DNA from: Bacillota bacterium | Lineage (GTDB): Bacteria; Bacillota; Clostridia; TANB77; CAG-465 | Reading direction: 5' to 3' | DNA: 64,000 nt | Assembly: GCA_023460235.1 (NCBI GenBank) | Contig: JAEWRE010000021.1 | Span: forward strand, 1 to 64,000 | Shown: piece by piece, positions 17,037-27,022 of the stretch | Layout: the number at the start of each line of letters is the position of its first letter | Position numbering within the stretch: position 1 is the first letter of the stretch | Made by a program: the position numbers and the translations under genes | Notes under the pieces: model-generated | Database searches by the model: none | What the model was told of the DNA's origin: nothing | What the model saw: the letters and a program-made list of their open reading frames with translations, nothing else

Positions 17037-17060
17037 GGTTTAAATGTTTTTTCTTATAAA

Positions 17061-17197
17061 GTATTACTATGTAAACTATAATACAAAGGATGGTTGAAAT
17101 AGTTGAAAATTCAAAAAAATTATTTTGTTAAAAATTGGATGTAAATGAATCAAATTAGTTATTATGTAAACTAATTTGGCTTTTTGTCGTCTTTTTT
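17061..17197 (+). promoter_or_regulatory. rpoB leader with attenuator-like hairpin
   Basis: The untranslated leader holds a small hairpin (gtatta/taatac, 17061-17084) and a strong one, caaattagtt/aactaatttg (17151-17178). The second is followed by T5, a short break and T6, ending 25 bases before the rpoB ATG. Both loops share the text tatgtaaact, so the halves could exchange partners. The shape is that of a transcription attenuator ahead of the polymerase genes. Small frames also occur inside (for example ATG at 17090, 13 codons) but lack well-spaced ribosome sites. Confidence 0.6.
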
Positions 17198-17222
17198 AAA
17201 TGCATATTTTGGGGGTATAAAA

Positions 17223-20200
17223 ATGGTTCATGAAGTAAAAAATGGAAAAGTAACAAGGATGAGCTTTTCAAAAATCAAAGAAGTAATTGATATGCCAGAT
17301 TTAATCAATATTCAAAAACAATCTTACGAATGGTTTTTAAAATCAGGTCTTAAAGATGTCTTAGCAGATGCATCTCCAATTAGTGATTTCTCAGGTAATC
17401 TATTATTAGAATTTGTTGATTATAGATTAGAAAATGAGACAAAGTATAGTATTGAAGAAGCTAAGGAAAGAAATACAAGTTATTCATCAAGACTTCAAGT
17501 ACAAGTTCGTCTTATAAACAGAGAAACTGGAGAAATAAAGGAACAAGAAATATTCTTTGGTGATCTTCCAGTTATGACTGAAAATGGTACTTTTTTAATT
17601 AATGGTGCTGAAAGAGTTGTAATTTCTCAGTTAGTACGTTCTCCAGGAGTTTATTTTACTTCTGAAAGAGACAAGACTGGTAAATTTCTTTATGCTGGTA
17701 CTGTTATGCCTAATCGTGGAACATGGCTTGAATATGAAACAGATTCAAATGATATGGTTTACGCAAGAGTAGATAGAACAAGAAAAGTTTCAATAACAGC
17801 TTTAATAAGATCTCTTGGAATAGATACAGATGCAAAAATATCTGAACTTTTCGAAGATGATTTAATTAATGAAGTAGCACATAAAGATGTAGTTAAAACA
17901 CAAGATGATGCTTTACTTGAAATTTATAAGAAGATAAGACCAGGCGAACCTCTTCATGTTGACGCTGCAAAATCTTTATTATTTGGACTTTTATTTGAAT
18001 CTAGAAGATATGATCTATCTAGAGTGGGTAGATACAAGTACAATAAAAAATTAAGTATTGCAAATAGAATTGAAAATGAAATAGCAGCAGAAGATATTGT
18101 AAATCCACAAACTGGTGAAATTTTTGTTTCAGCAGATGAAAAAATATCTCCAGAAGTAGCGTTTGAAATTAAACAAGCTGGAATTAATGTTGCATATATA
18201 AAAAGAGATAATCAAAGAATAAAAATAATCGGAAATAATACTGTAGATATTTCTAAATATCTTGGATTTGAAGTTGATAAAGAAATTATAAAAGAAGAAG
18301 TTTATTTGCCAGCTTTAGTTGAAATGTTAGATAAGTTAGGTGAAGTATCAGAAGATAAGATAAAGAAGCAAATAAAATTAAATAGAGAAAAACTAGTAGT
18401 AAAATCTGCTACAATGGATGATATAATTGCATCAATTAACTATTTTGTAAACTTTAGATTTGGACTTGGTGAAATCGATGATATCGACCATTTAGGAAAT
18501 AGACGTGTAAGATGCGTTGGTGAATTATTACAAAATCAATTTAGAGTTGGTCTTGCAAGATTAGAAAGAGTTGTTCGTGAAAGAATGGCTACACAAGATT
18601 TGGATGTAGCAACACCTCAAACATTAATAAACATTAAACCAATTGTTGGCGCTTTAAGAGAATTCTTTGGAAGCTCACAACTTTCTCAATTTATGGATCA
18701 AATTAATCCACTTGCAGAACTTACACATAAAAGAAGAATTTCTGCCCTTGGACCTGGTGGTTTGACAAGAGAAAGAGCTGGATTTGAAGTTCGTGACGTA
18801 CATCATACACATTATGGAAGATTATGCCCAATAGAATCTCCAGAAGGACCTAACATAGGACTTATATCTTCACTTTCAACTTTTGCTATAATAAATAGAT
18901 ATGGATTTATTGAAACTCCATATAGAGTAGTTAACAAAGATACGGGAATAGTAACAGAAGAAGTTTTATATGTTACTGCTGATGAAGAAGATAAATATAT
19001 AGTAGCTCAAGCAAATGAGCCTTTAGATAATGAAAGTAAATTTCTACATAAAAGAGTTAAAATTAGACATCAAGATGAAATCATAGAAATAGATAGAGAA
19101 AAGGTTGACCTAATGGATGTATCTCCAAAACAACTTGTATCTGTTGCAACAGCTATGATACCATTCCTTGAAAACGATGATGCAAAACGTGCACTTATGG
19201 GTGCAAACATGCAACGTCAAGCAGTACCTTTACTTAAAACTGATAGTCCAATTGTTGGAACAGGTATAGAATATAAGGCTGCAATTGACTCTGGAATTGT
19301 AATAACAGCAAAAAATGATGGAATAGTTTCATATGTTAGTGCAGATAAAATAATTATTGACACTAAAACAGGAAAAGATGAATATCACTTAATAAAATAT
19401 CAAAGATCTAACCAAGGAACTTGTATAAATCAAAAGCCAATTGTTCTTAAAAACGAAAAAATTAAAAAAGGTGATGTAATTGCAGATGGTCCATCAACAG
19501 ATAAAGGTGAACTAGCACTTGGTAAAAATATTCTAGTTGGTTTTATGAACTGGGAAGGATATAACTTTGAAGATGCTATACTTATATCTGAAGAACTAGT
19601 TAAAGACGATACATTAACTACAATACATATTCATGATTATGACTCAGAAGCAAGAGATACAAAACTTGGACCTGAAGAAATAACAAGAGAAGTTCCAAAT
19701 GTTGGTGATGATGCTTTAAAAGATTTAGATGAAAATGGAATTATAAGAATTGGTGCAGAAGTAAGACCTGGCGATATATTAGTTGGTAAAGTAACTCCAA
19801 AAGGAGAAACTGAACTTACTGCAGAAGAAAAATTACTTAGAGCTATATTTGGTGAAAAAGCAAGAGAAGTAAGAGATACTTCACTTAGAGTTCCTCATGG
19901 TGAAGCTGGAACAGTTGTTGATGTTAAGATATTTACAAGAGAAAATTGTGACGAACTTGCAACAGGTGTTCATAAAATAGTTAGAATATATATTGCTCAA
20001 AAAAGAAAAATTGCCGTTGGTGATAAAATGGCGGGACGTCATGGGAACAAAGGTGTTATTTCACGTATATTACCAAGAGAAGATATGCCTTATTTACCAG
20101 ATGGTACACCACTACAAATTGTTTTAAATCCACTTGGAATACCTTCTCGTATGAATGTAGGACAGATATTAGAAGTACATTTAGGATATGTTGCAAAAAC

Positions 20201-20909
20201 TCTAGGATGGAAGATTTCTACACCTGTATTTGATGGTGCAAAAGAATCTGAAATACAAGAATTATTTGAAAAACAAGAACTAAATACATCTGGTAAATTT
20301 CCAGTTCGTGATGGTAGAACAGGAGAATTGTTTGATAATGAAGTAACAGTTGGTTACATGTATATGTTAAAACTATATCATATGGTTGAAGATAAGATAC
20401 ATGCACGTTCTATTGGACCATACTCACTTGTTACTCAACAACCACTTGGAGGTAAAGCTCAATTTGGTGGACAAAGATTTGGAGAAATGGAAGTTTGGGC
20501 TCTTGAAGCTTATGGAGCTTCTTATACTCTACAAGAAATGCTTACTGTTAAATCAGATGATGTAACTGGAAGACTTAAAACTTACGAATCAATAGTAAAA
20601 GGCGAAAGCATTCCAAAACCAGGAATCCCTGAAGGATTCAGAGTTCTTACTAAAGAACTTCAAAGTTTAGGATTAGACTTAAAAATGTATTGCGAAGATG
20701 AGCAATTAGAACTTAAAGAATCAATGGAAGATGATACTGATGGTGTTGACCCAAGTACAATAGATAGTGATGTAGAGGATCATGAAGTTGCTCTTACAGA
20801 AAGTGACTTTGAGGGTATGACTTTTGAAGATGAAGACGGAGAAGTTGCAAGCGATGATTTACTTGATGAAGATTTAGAACTTGATGAATCAATTACTGAA
20901 GAAGAGTAG
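17223..20909 (+). CDS. rpoB: RNA polymerase beta subunit
   Basis: The 1228-residue beta subunit forms one jaw of the polymerase active centre. The rifampicin-pocket region reads FGSSQLSQFMDQINPLAELTHKRRISALGPGGL, matching sensitive-type residues, and the C-terminal GDKMAGRHGNKGVIS and GGKAQFGGQRFGEMEVWALEAYGA blocks are intact. The last 60 or so residues are a long acidic tail. The start is the ATG at 17223 behind GGGGGT; an upstream in-frame ATG (17184) lies in the T-rich part of the leader hairpin. rpoC follows after 23 bases. Confidence 0.98.
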   Translation: MVHEVKNGKVTRMSFSKIKEVIDMPDLINIQKQSYEWFLKSGLKDVLADASPISDFSGNLLLEFVDYRLENETKYSIEEAKERNTSYSSRLQVQVRLINRETGEIKEQEIFFGDLPVMTENGTFLINGAERVVISQLVRSPGVYFTSERDKTGKFLYAGTVMPNRGTWLEYETDSNDMVYARVDRTRKVSITALIRSLGIDTDAKISELFEDDLINEVAHKDVVKTQDDALLEIYKKIRPGEPLHVDAAKSLLFGLLFESRRYDLSRVGRYKYNKKLSIANRIENEIAAEDIVNPQTGEIFVSADEKISPEVAFEIKQAGINVAYIKRDNQRIKIIGNNTVDISKYLGFEVDKEIIKEEVYLPALVEMLDKLGEVSEDKIKKQIKLNREKLVVKSATMDDIIASINYFVNFRFGLGEIDDIDHLGNRRVRCVGELLQNQFRVGLARLERVVRERMATQDLDVATPQTLINIKPIVGALREFFGSSQLSQFMDQINPLAELTHKRRISALGPGGLTRERAGFEVRDVHHTHYGRLCPIESPEGPNIGLISSLSTFAIINRYGFIETPYRVVNKDTGIVTEEVLYVTADEEDKYIVAQANEPLDNESKFLHKRVKIRHQDEIIEIDREKVDLMDVSPKQLVSVATAMIPFLENDDAKRALMGANMQRQAVPLLKTDSPIVGTGIEYKAAIDSGIVITAKNDGIVSYVSADKIIIDTKTGKDEYHLIKYQRSNQGTCINQKPIVLKNEKIKKGDVIADGPSTDKGELALGKNILVGFMNWEGYNFEDAILISEELVKDDTLTTIHIHDYDSEARDTKLGPEEITREVPNVGDDALKDLDENGIIRIGAEVRPGDILVGKVTPKGETELTAEEKLLRAIFGEKAREVRDTSLRVPHGEAGTVVDVKIFTRENCDELATGVHKIVRIYIAQKRKIAVGDKMAGRHGNKGVISRILPREDMPYLPDGTPLQIVLNPLGIPSRMNVGQILEVHLGYVAKTLGWKISTPVFDGAKESEIQELFEKQELNTSGKFPVRDGRTGELFDNEVTVGYMYMLKLYHMVEDKIHARSIGPYSLVTQQPLGGKAQFGGQRFGEMEVWALEAYGASYTLQEMLTVKSDDVTGRLKTYESIVKGESIPKPGIPEGFRVLTKELQSLGLDLKMYCEDEQLELKESMEDDTDGVDPSTIDSDVEDHEVALTESDFEGMTFEDEDGEVASDDLLDEDLELDESITEEE

Positions 20910-20932
20910 GTTATAAGGAGGAAATATAAATT

Positions 20933-23900
20933 ATGCAAGATTTAGAAAATTTTGACAGACTTAGTATTGGTATTGCCTCACCTGAGAAGATTAGAGAATG
21001 GTCAAAAGGTGAAGTTAAAAAACCAGAAACTATAAATTATAGAACACTTAAACCAGAAAGAGATGGATTATTCTGTGAAAAAATATTTGGACCTACAAAA
21101 GACTGGGAATGTTACTGTGGAAAATATAAAAAAGTAAGATATAAAGGAATAATTTGTGATAGATGTGGCGTTGAAGTAACTAAGAAAAAAGTAAGACGTG
21201 AAAGACTTGGGCATGTTGAACTTGCATGTCCTGTGTCTCACATATGGTTTTTTAAAGGTGTACCTGGAAGAATGGGATTAATACTTGATATTTCTCCTAA
21301 AGCTTTAGAAAAAGTTATATATTTTGCTTCATACGTAGTACTTGATCCTAAAAATACTGGATTTAAAGTTTGTGACGTTTTAAATGAAAAAGAATATAGA
21401 GAAGCTATAGAAAAATATGGTTATGATAGTTTAAGAGTTGGAATGGGTGCAGAAGCAATCAGAGAACTTTTAAAGAATGTTGACCTATTAAAATTACAAA
21501 AAGAATTAAGAAAAGATCTTGATAAATCAAATGGAGCAAAAAGATTAAAAATAATAAAGAGACTTGAAACTATAGATGCATTTATAATGTCAGGAAACAA
21601 ACCAGAATGGATGATACTTGAAGTATTACCAGTAATTCCACCTGAACTTAGACCAATGGTACAGCTTGATGGTGGTAGATTTGCTACATCTGACTTAAAT
21701 GACTTATATAGAAGAGTAATAAACAGAAATAATAGACTTAAAAGATTATTAGAATTAGAAGCTCCTGATATAATTGTTAGAAACGAAAAAAGAATGCTTC
21801 AAGAAGCTGTTGATGCCTTAATTGACAATGGTAGAAGAGGCAGACCAATAACTGGTGCTGGCGGTAGAGCTCTTAAATCTTTATCAGATATGTTAAAAGG
21901 AAAACAAGGAAGATTTAGACAAAACTTACTTGGAAAAAGAGTTGACTATTCTGGACGTTCAGTTATTGTTGTTGGACCTCAACTTAAAATACATCAATGT
22001 GGTCTTCCAAGAGAAATGGCACTTGAATTATTCAAACCTTTTGTAATGAAAGAACTTGTAAAAAGAGGAATGGCATTTAATATAAAAAATGCCAAGAGAA
22101 TGGTAGAAAGATCTGCTGTTGAAGTATGGGATGTACTAGAAGAAATAATAAAAGATAGACCAGTTATGTTAAACCGTGCACCAACACTTCATAGACTTGG
22201 TATTCAAGCATTTGAACCAGTTTTAGTTGAAGGCAGAGCTATAAAGCTACACCCACTTGTATGTACAGCTTTTAACGCCGATTTCGATGGTGATCAAATG
22301 GCTGTTCACGTTCCACTTTCACCGGAAGCTGTTGCTGAAGCTAAGCTATTAATGCTTGCTTCAAACAACTTACTAAACTTACAAGATGGTAAACCAGTAA
22401 CTGTACCATCACAAGATATGATACTTGGTTCATATTATTTGACTTTTGAAAATACTGATGAACCTGGTGTAGGAAAAGTATTCTATAATAAAGATGAAGC
22501 TATGATGGCTTATGATGAAAAAGTTATAGGAATGCATGCACCAATAAAAGTAAGAGTGTCTGGTGAAGTTAATGGAAAACAAGTAACTAAACTTATTGAT
22601 GCTACTGCTGGTAGACTAATATTTAATAGTTATATACCACAAGATATTGGGTTTATTGATAGAAGTAAAGAAGAAAATGATTTAGCCCTTGAAATTGGTT
22701 TTGAAGTTAGAAAAAAAGAACTTGGAAAGATAATTGATAAATGTATTGCTAAACATGGAATTTCTGACACTGCTATTGTTCTAGATGATATAAAAGAATA
22801 TGGATATAGATATTCAACTCAAGCTGCAATAACAGTTTCTGTTGCTGATATTATAATACCTGCATCTAAACCAGCAATATTAGCTCATGCTGAAGAAGAA
22901 GCAGAAAAAGTTCTTAAAAACTTTAAACGTGGTCTTATATCAAATGATGAGAGATATAATCAAATTATTAAGATATGGTCTAAGGCAACTGATGAAATAC
23001 AATCTGCAATAATGAGCAATCCAGATAAATTAAATCCAATTCAAATGATGGCTCATACAGGTGCTAGAGGTAACCCAACTCAGATAAGACAGTTATCTGG
23101 TATGCGTGGACTTATGGCAAATACAATGGGGCAAACAATTGAGTTACCTATAAAATCTTGCTTTAAAGAAGGACTTGACGTTCTTGAATTCTTTATTGCA
23201 TCACATGGTGCAAGAAAAGGTCTTGCTGATACAGCGTTAAGAACAGCTGATTCTGGATATTTAACAAGAAGACTTGTTGATGTTAATCAAGATGTAATAG
23301 TAATGGAAGATGATTGTGGAACAGATTTAAGTTTTGAAGTTTCTGCGATACTTGAAAGTGGAGAACCAATTGAAAGATTAGCTGAAAGAATTGACGGAAG
23401 ATTTCTTGCACAAGATATATTAGATTCAGAAGGTAATATAAAATATTCTAAAAATACATATATTAATGATGAGATAGTAGAAGATATACTTTCAATGGGA
23501 CTTGAAACTGTAAAAATAAGATCTGCACTTACTTGTGAATCTACAAGAGGTGTATGTGCTAAATGTTATGGTAAAAATCTTGCAACAGGAGAACCAATAA
23601 CTCCAGGAGAAGCAATTGGTATAATTGCAGCACAATCAATTGGAGAACCAGGTACTCAGCTTACAATGAGAACTATTCACTCAGGTGGTGTTGCTGGTAG
23701 CGATATAACTCAAGGTTTACCTAGAGTTGAAGAATTATTTGAAGCAAGAAAACCAAAGGGTGTTGCTATGGTTACCGAAATTGATGGAACAGTTACAATT
23801 GGTGAACACGGAAATAACAAAGAGATAATTATTACAAGTGATGAAAAACATGTAGAAAGATATATAATTCCTTATGGATTAAGACTTGCAGTTAATAATG

Positions 23901-24508
23901 GCGATGTTGTAAAAGCAGGCGATAGAATAACAGTAGGTTCACTTGATCCACATGATATTGTTAGAATCAAAGGTGAAGTTGCAGTACAAAATTATTTAAT
24001 TGAAGAAGTACAAAAAGTTTATAGAACTCAAGGTGTTCATATAAATGATAAACATATTGAAATTGTTGCACGTCAAATGACTAGAAAAGTATTTATTGAG
24101 GATGCAGGAGATACTGAATTAATTGCTGGTTCAACAGTTGATATAACAGAATTTAATAATGAAAATAGACTTGCAATTGAAAAAGGTTTAAAAATTGCAA
24201 AAGGCAAAAAAACACTTTTAGGAATTACAAAAATAGCTTTACTTACAGACTCATTCTTATCTGCTGCTTCATTCCAAGAAACTGCAAGAGTTCTTACAGA
24301 TGCAGCTGTTAGAGGAAAAGTAGATAAATTACAAGGTTTAAAAGAAAATGTTATAATTGGACGTCTAATTCCAGCTGGAACAGGTGTACTAGATTATGAT
24401 AATATAGAAGTTGAAACAGAAGAATCATTTCATCATAAAGATGGTAATTTTACTGAAGAAGTAGAAGAACTAAATGATGAAGAGGATACTGAAGTTTATC
24501 AAGATTAG
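20933..24508 (+). CDS. rpoC: RNA polymerase beta' subunit
   Basis: The 1191-residue beta' subunit carries the catalytic Mg2+ motif NADFDGDQMAVHVPL. The N-terminal zinc site begins CYCGKYKKVRYKG and ends CDRCGVE, and the second zinc site is TCESTRGVCAKCYG. Bridge-helix and trigger-loop text (RTADSGYLTRRLVDV, QLTMRTIHSGG) is intact. It ends with an acidic tail. AAGGAGG precedes the ATG. A strong terminator follows, so rpoBC is a two-gene unit here and does not run on into rpsL. Confidence 0.98.
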   Translation: MQDLENFDRLSIGIASPEKIREWSKGEVKKPETINYRTLKPERDGLFCEKIFGPTKDWECYCGKYKKVRYKGIICDRCGVEVTKKKVRRERLGHVELACPVSHIWFFKGVPGRMGLILDISPKALEKVIYFASYVVLDPKNTGFKVCDVLNEKEYREAIEKYGYDSLRVGMGAEAIRELLKNVDLLKLQKELRKDLDKSNGAKRLKIIKRLETIDAFIMSGNKPEWMILEVLPVIPPELRPMVQLDGGRFATSDLNDLYRRVINRNNRLKRLLELEAPDIIVRNEKRMLQEAVDALIDNGRRGRPITGAGGRALKSLSDMLKGKQGRFRQNLLGKRVDYSGRSVIVVGPQLKIHQCGLPREMALELFKPFVMKELVKRGMAFNIKNAKRMVERSAVEVWDVLEEIIKDRPVMLNRAPTLHRLGIQAFEPVLVEGRAIKLHPLVCTAFNADFDGDQMAVHVPLSPEAVAEAKLLMLASNNLLNLQDGKPVTVPSQDMILGSYYLTFENTDEPGVGKVFYNKDEAMMAYDEKVIGMHAPIKVRVSGEVNGKQVTKLIDATAGRLIFNSYIPQDIGFIDRSKEENDLALEIGFEVRKKELGKIIDKCIAKHGISDTAIVLDDIKEYGYRYSTQAAITVSVADIIIPASKPAILAHAEEEAEKVLKNFKRGLISNDERYNQIIKIWSKATDEIQSAIMSNPDKLNPIQMMAHTGARGNPTQIRQLSGMRGLMANTMGQTIELPIKSCFKEGLDVLEFFIASHGARKGLADTALRTADSGYLTRRLVDVNQDVIVMEDDCGTDLSFEVSAILESGEPIERLAERIDGRFLAQDILDSEGNIKYSKNTYINDEIVEDILSMGLETVKIRSALTCESTRGVCAKCYGKNLATGEPITPGEAIGIIAAQSIGEPGTQLTMRTIHSGGVAGSDITQGLPRVEELFEARKPKGVAMVTEIDGTVTIGEHGNNKEIIITSDEKHVERYIIPYGLRLAVNNGDVVKAGDRITVGSLDPHDIVRIKGEVAVQNYLIEEVQKVYRTQGVHINDKHIEIVARQMTRKVFIEDAGDTELIAGSTVDITEFNNENRLAIEKGLKIAKGKKTLLGITKIALLTDSFLSAASFQETARVLTDAAVRGKVDKLQGLKENVIIGRLIPAGTGVLDYDNIEVETEESFHHKDGNFTEEVEELNDEEDTEVYQD

Positions 24509-24509
24509 T

Positions 24510-24541
24510 AAAAAGTGCTATATTTTATATAGCACTTTTTT
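24510..24541 (+). terminator. Terminator after rpoC
   Basis: Stem aaaaagtgctata/tatagcacttttt with a short T-rich loop, ending in T6. Confidence 0.9.
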
Positions 24542-24577
24542 AAACAATATAATATTATAATAGAATTAAAAAATATG

Positions 24578-24606
24578 TTGCAAAAAAAATGTATTTATAT
24601 TAAAAT
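24578..24606 (+). promoter_or_regulatory. Promoter of the transglutaminase-like gene
   Basis: TTGCAA, 17 bases, TAAAAT. Confidence 0.65.
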
Positions 24607-24647
24607 GAATATAAATATAAAATTATATCTTAAGAATGGGTGATATG

Positions 24648-25853
24648 TTGAAAAAGATATTAAAAGTTTTTATTTTTTGTTTTGTAGCTGTACTATTTAC
24701 ATATATTTTTTGGAGTAATCCTAATCTTACTAATAAAATCGCAGCAAGCATTACTGATGTTGTTGATCAATTTGCAAGTTCAGAAGTTGTTCCTTATACA
24801 AAAGAATTTAAAGTAAATGAATTGCAAATATCGAATTCTGATTATTATTATAATAAATTAACTGATACTGAAAAAGAAATATATGATTCTCTTGCAGCTT
24901 CAGTAGCTAATTTAGAAAGCGATGCTGTTGTTAGAAAATATGAGTATTTAGATATGAATACTACGATGGAGCAAGTATCAAATTCTATGAATGCTTTTTT
25001 TAATGATCATCCAGAAGTGTTTTATCTTGATACACAGTATAAAGTTGCTACTACAGATGGTTTTTTTGGAACAAATTTAAATGTATATTTAAATTATTTA
25101 GTAAGCAATAAATCAGATTTAAATGAGAAATTAAATGAGATTAAATCAAAGATTGATATTATAATGTCATCCGTAAATTCTAATTCAAGTGACTTCGAAA
25201 AAGAACTTCAGATTCATGACAAGCTTGGAGATTTGACTACATATTATCGATATAAGAATGAAGAAGATATACCTGATGAGTGTCATACTATATATGGAAC
25301 TTTAATAACAAATAAAGCAGTTTGTGACGGCTTTGCTAAAACTTTACAAATAATATTAAATAAAGTTAATATTGATACGATTTTTGTTACTGGAAGTATA
25401 GATAGTGAGGCACATGCATGGGATATGGTAAAATTAGATAATGAATGGTATCATTTAGATTTAACATCCAATAAATCATTAGATGAGAACAAAACTGCAA
25501 CTAATATTCTTATACATAGTTATTTTAATGTTACTACAAATAATATTAAAAATACTCATACTATAAATAATGAAAATCAATTACCAGCAGCAAATAGTAT
25601 AAAATATAATTATTATATTTATAAAAATAAAAATATAACTAAAAATGATAGTTTTGACACTAAATTAAAATCTATTTTAAGTACAAATACTAATGCAAAT
25701 ATATTAGAGTTTAGCATTGATGGAGTATTAGATGTGGCAAATAAAGTCGCGAAAGTATTACAATCAGGCAACTATACTGAATATACATCAAGTAGTGGGA
25801 ACAGTTTTAAATATTATAATATTTTGAATACATATATTTTGCAAAAACAGTAA
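24648..25853 (+). CDS. Membrane-anchored transglutaminase-like cysteine protein
   Basis: The 401-residue protein has one N-terminal membrane helix (about 4-22) and a large outer part. A transglutaminase-core domain lies in the middle, with a Cys-His-Asp triad: Cys in NKAVCDGFAKTLQIIL, His in SEAHAWDMVKLD, Asp in YHLDLT. Bacterial members with this layout act as proteases, cross-linkers or peptidoglycan-linked enzymes; the substrate is unknown. The C-terminal 100 residues are Asn-rich with no clear domain. The start is probably the TTG at 24648, four bases after GGGTGA; ATG at 24645 leaves only one base. It interrupts the common rpoC-rpsL order. Confidence 0.82.
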   Translation: MKKILKVFIFCFVAVLFTYIFWSNPNLTNKIAASITDVVDQFASSEVVPYTKEFKVNELQISNSDYYYNKLTDTEKEIYDSLAASVANLESDAVVRKYEYLDMNTTMEQVSNSMNAFFNDHPEVFYLDTQYKVATTDGFFGTNLNVYLNYLVSNKSDLNEKLNEIKSKIDIIMSSVNSNSSDFEKELQIHDKLGDLTTYYRYKNEEDIPDECHTIYGTLITNKAVCDGFAKTLQIILNKVNIDTIFVTGSIDSEAHAWDMVKLDNEWYHLDLTSNKSLDENKTATNILIHSYFNVTTNNIKNTHTINNENQLPAANSIKYNYYIYKNKNITKNDSFDTKLKSILSTNTNANILEFSIDGVLDVANKVAKVLQSGNYTEYTSSSGNSFKYYNILNTYILQKQ

Positions 25854-25906
25854 TATGATTGTTTAAATTGAATTTACATAAAGTTAATTAAAATGTTACA
25901 TTTTAA

Positions 25907-25935
25907 TTGACTTTTTTCTTATTTTCTAGTATAAT
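25907..25935 (+). promoter_or_regulatory. Promoter of the str operon (rpsL-rpsG-fusA)
   Basis: TTGACT, 17 bases, TATAAT, about 60 bases before the rpsL start. Confidence 0.87.
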
Positions 25936-25998
25936 ATTTATTGTATCTATGCATTATAACGTGGATATAATATATATTTGAAAGGATGGTGAATTTAA

Positions 25999-26415
25999 GT
26001 GCCTACATTTAGCCAATTAGTTAGAAAGGGAAGAGAAGAAAAAGCGACAAAATCAAAGTCTCCTGCATTACAAAGAGGATATAACTCAAGAAAGAAGACT
26101 TCAACAAATCAATCTTCTCCACAAAAAAGAGGTGTTTGTACAGTAGTAAAAACACAAACTCCAAAAAAACCAAACTCAGCTTTACGTAAAGTTGCCAGAG
26201 TTAAACTTACTAATACAATGGAAGTGACTGCATACATTCCTGGAATCGGACACAACTTACAAGAACACAGTGTTGTTTTAATAAGAGGTGGAAGAGTAAA
26301 AGATCTACCAGGTGTACGTTACCACATAGTAAGAGGAGTTCTTGATACAGCAGGTGTTGCAAACAGAGTACAATCAAAATCAAAATATGGTGCTAAAAGA
26401 GCAAAGAAAAAATAA
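25999..26415 (+). CDS. rpsL: Ribosomal protein S12
   Basis: The 138-residue S12 of the 30S decoding centre begins PTFSQLVRKGREE after a GTG start and contains the conserved TPKKPNSALRKVARVKLTN and the loop PGIGHNLQEHSVVLIRGGRVKDLPGVRYH. Lys in KKPNS is the streptomycin-sensitive residue type. AAAGGATGG provides the ribosome site. First gene of the str operon. Confidence 0.98.
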   Translation: MPTFSQLVRKGREEKATKSKSPALQRGYNSRKKTSTNQSSPQKRGVCTVVKTQTPKKPNSALRKVARVKLTNTMEVTAYIPGIGHNLQEHSVVLIRGGRVKDLPGVRYHIVRGVLDTAGVANRVQSKSKYGAKRAKKK

Positions 26416-26416
26416 T

Positions 26417-26503
26417 AAAGGTTTAGGTGCTTAAATTTATAATATACAGCACTTACAAAAAATAAAAGTTTTTGAGTACCTTTTGAATTTTTTTAAATTC
26501 AAA
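26417..26503 (+). promoter_or_regulatory. Structured rpsL-rpsG intercistronic region
   Basis: The 112-base gap can fold into an outer pairing (aaaggt/accttt), an inner stem (gtgct/agcac) and a perfect 9-bp hairpin (tttgaattt/aaattcaaa) ending ten bases before the AAGGAGGG of rpsG. In E. coli the S12-S7 gap is where S7 binds to repress the str operon. Place and structure suggest a similar role; direct sequence likeness is not evident. Confidence 0.45.
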
Positions 26504-26527
26504 TTAAAGAATAAGGAGGGAAGAAAA

Positions 26528-26998
26528 GTGGCAAGAAAAGGACATATCGCAAAAAGAGAAATTATGCCAGATCCAATTTATAACTCTAAAGTTATAACAA
26601 AACTTATAAACAAAGTTATGTGGGATGGTAAAAAAGTAACAGCTCAAAAAATCGTTTATGGAGCATTTGATATTGTTAAAGAAAAAACTGGAAGAGAATC
26701 TATGGATGCATTCCAACAAGCTTTATCAAATATAACACCTATGCTTGAAGTTAAAGCAAGACGTGTAGGTGGAGCTACATACCAAGTTCCTATGGAAATC
26801 AGAGATGATAGAAAACAATCACTAGCTATTAGATGGTTAGTTGAATATTCTAGAAAAAGAAATGAACATAGCATGGAACAAAAATTAGCTGGCGAGATCA
26901 TGGACGCTATAAACGGTCAAGGTCAAGCATTTAAGAAAAAAGAAGATACACATAAAATGGCAGAAGCAAACAGAGCATTTGCACATTACAGATGGTAA
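26528..26998 (+). CDS. rpsG: Ribosomal protein S7
   Basis: The 156-residue S7 is the assembly protein of the 30S head. It reads VARKGHIAKREIMPDPIYNS at the start and then GGATYQVPMEIRDDRKQSLAIRWL. The start is the GTG at 26528 following AAGGAGGG; the longer open frame from 26483 would start inside the hairpin region and adds a non-conserved extension. Second gene of the str operon. Confidence 0.97.
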   Translation: MARKGHIAKREIMPDPIYNSKVITKLINKVMWDGKKVTAQKIVYGAFDIVKEKTGRESMDAFQQALSNITPMLEVKARRVGGATYQVPMEIRDDRKQSLAIRWLVEYSRKRNEHSMEQKLAGEIMDAINGQGQAFKKKEDTHKMAEANRAFAHYRW

Positions 26999-27022
26999 AA
27001 TTAAATTAGAAAGGAGTCTTTT

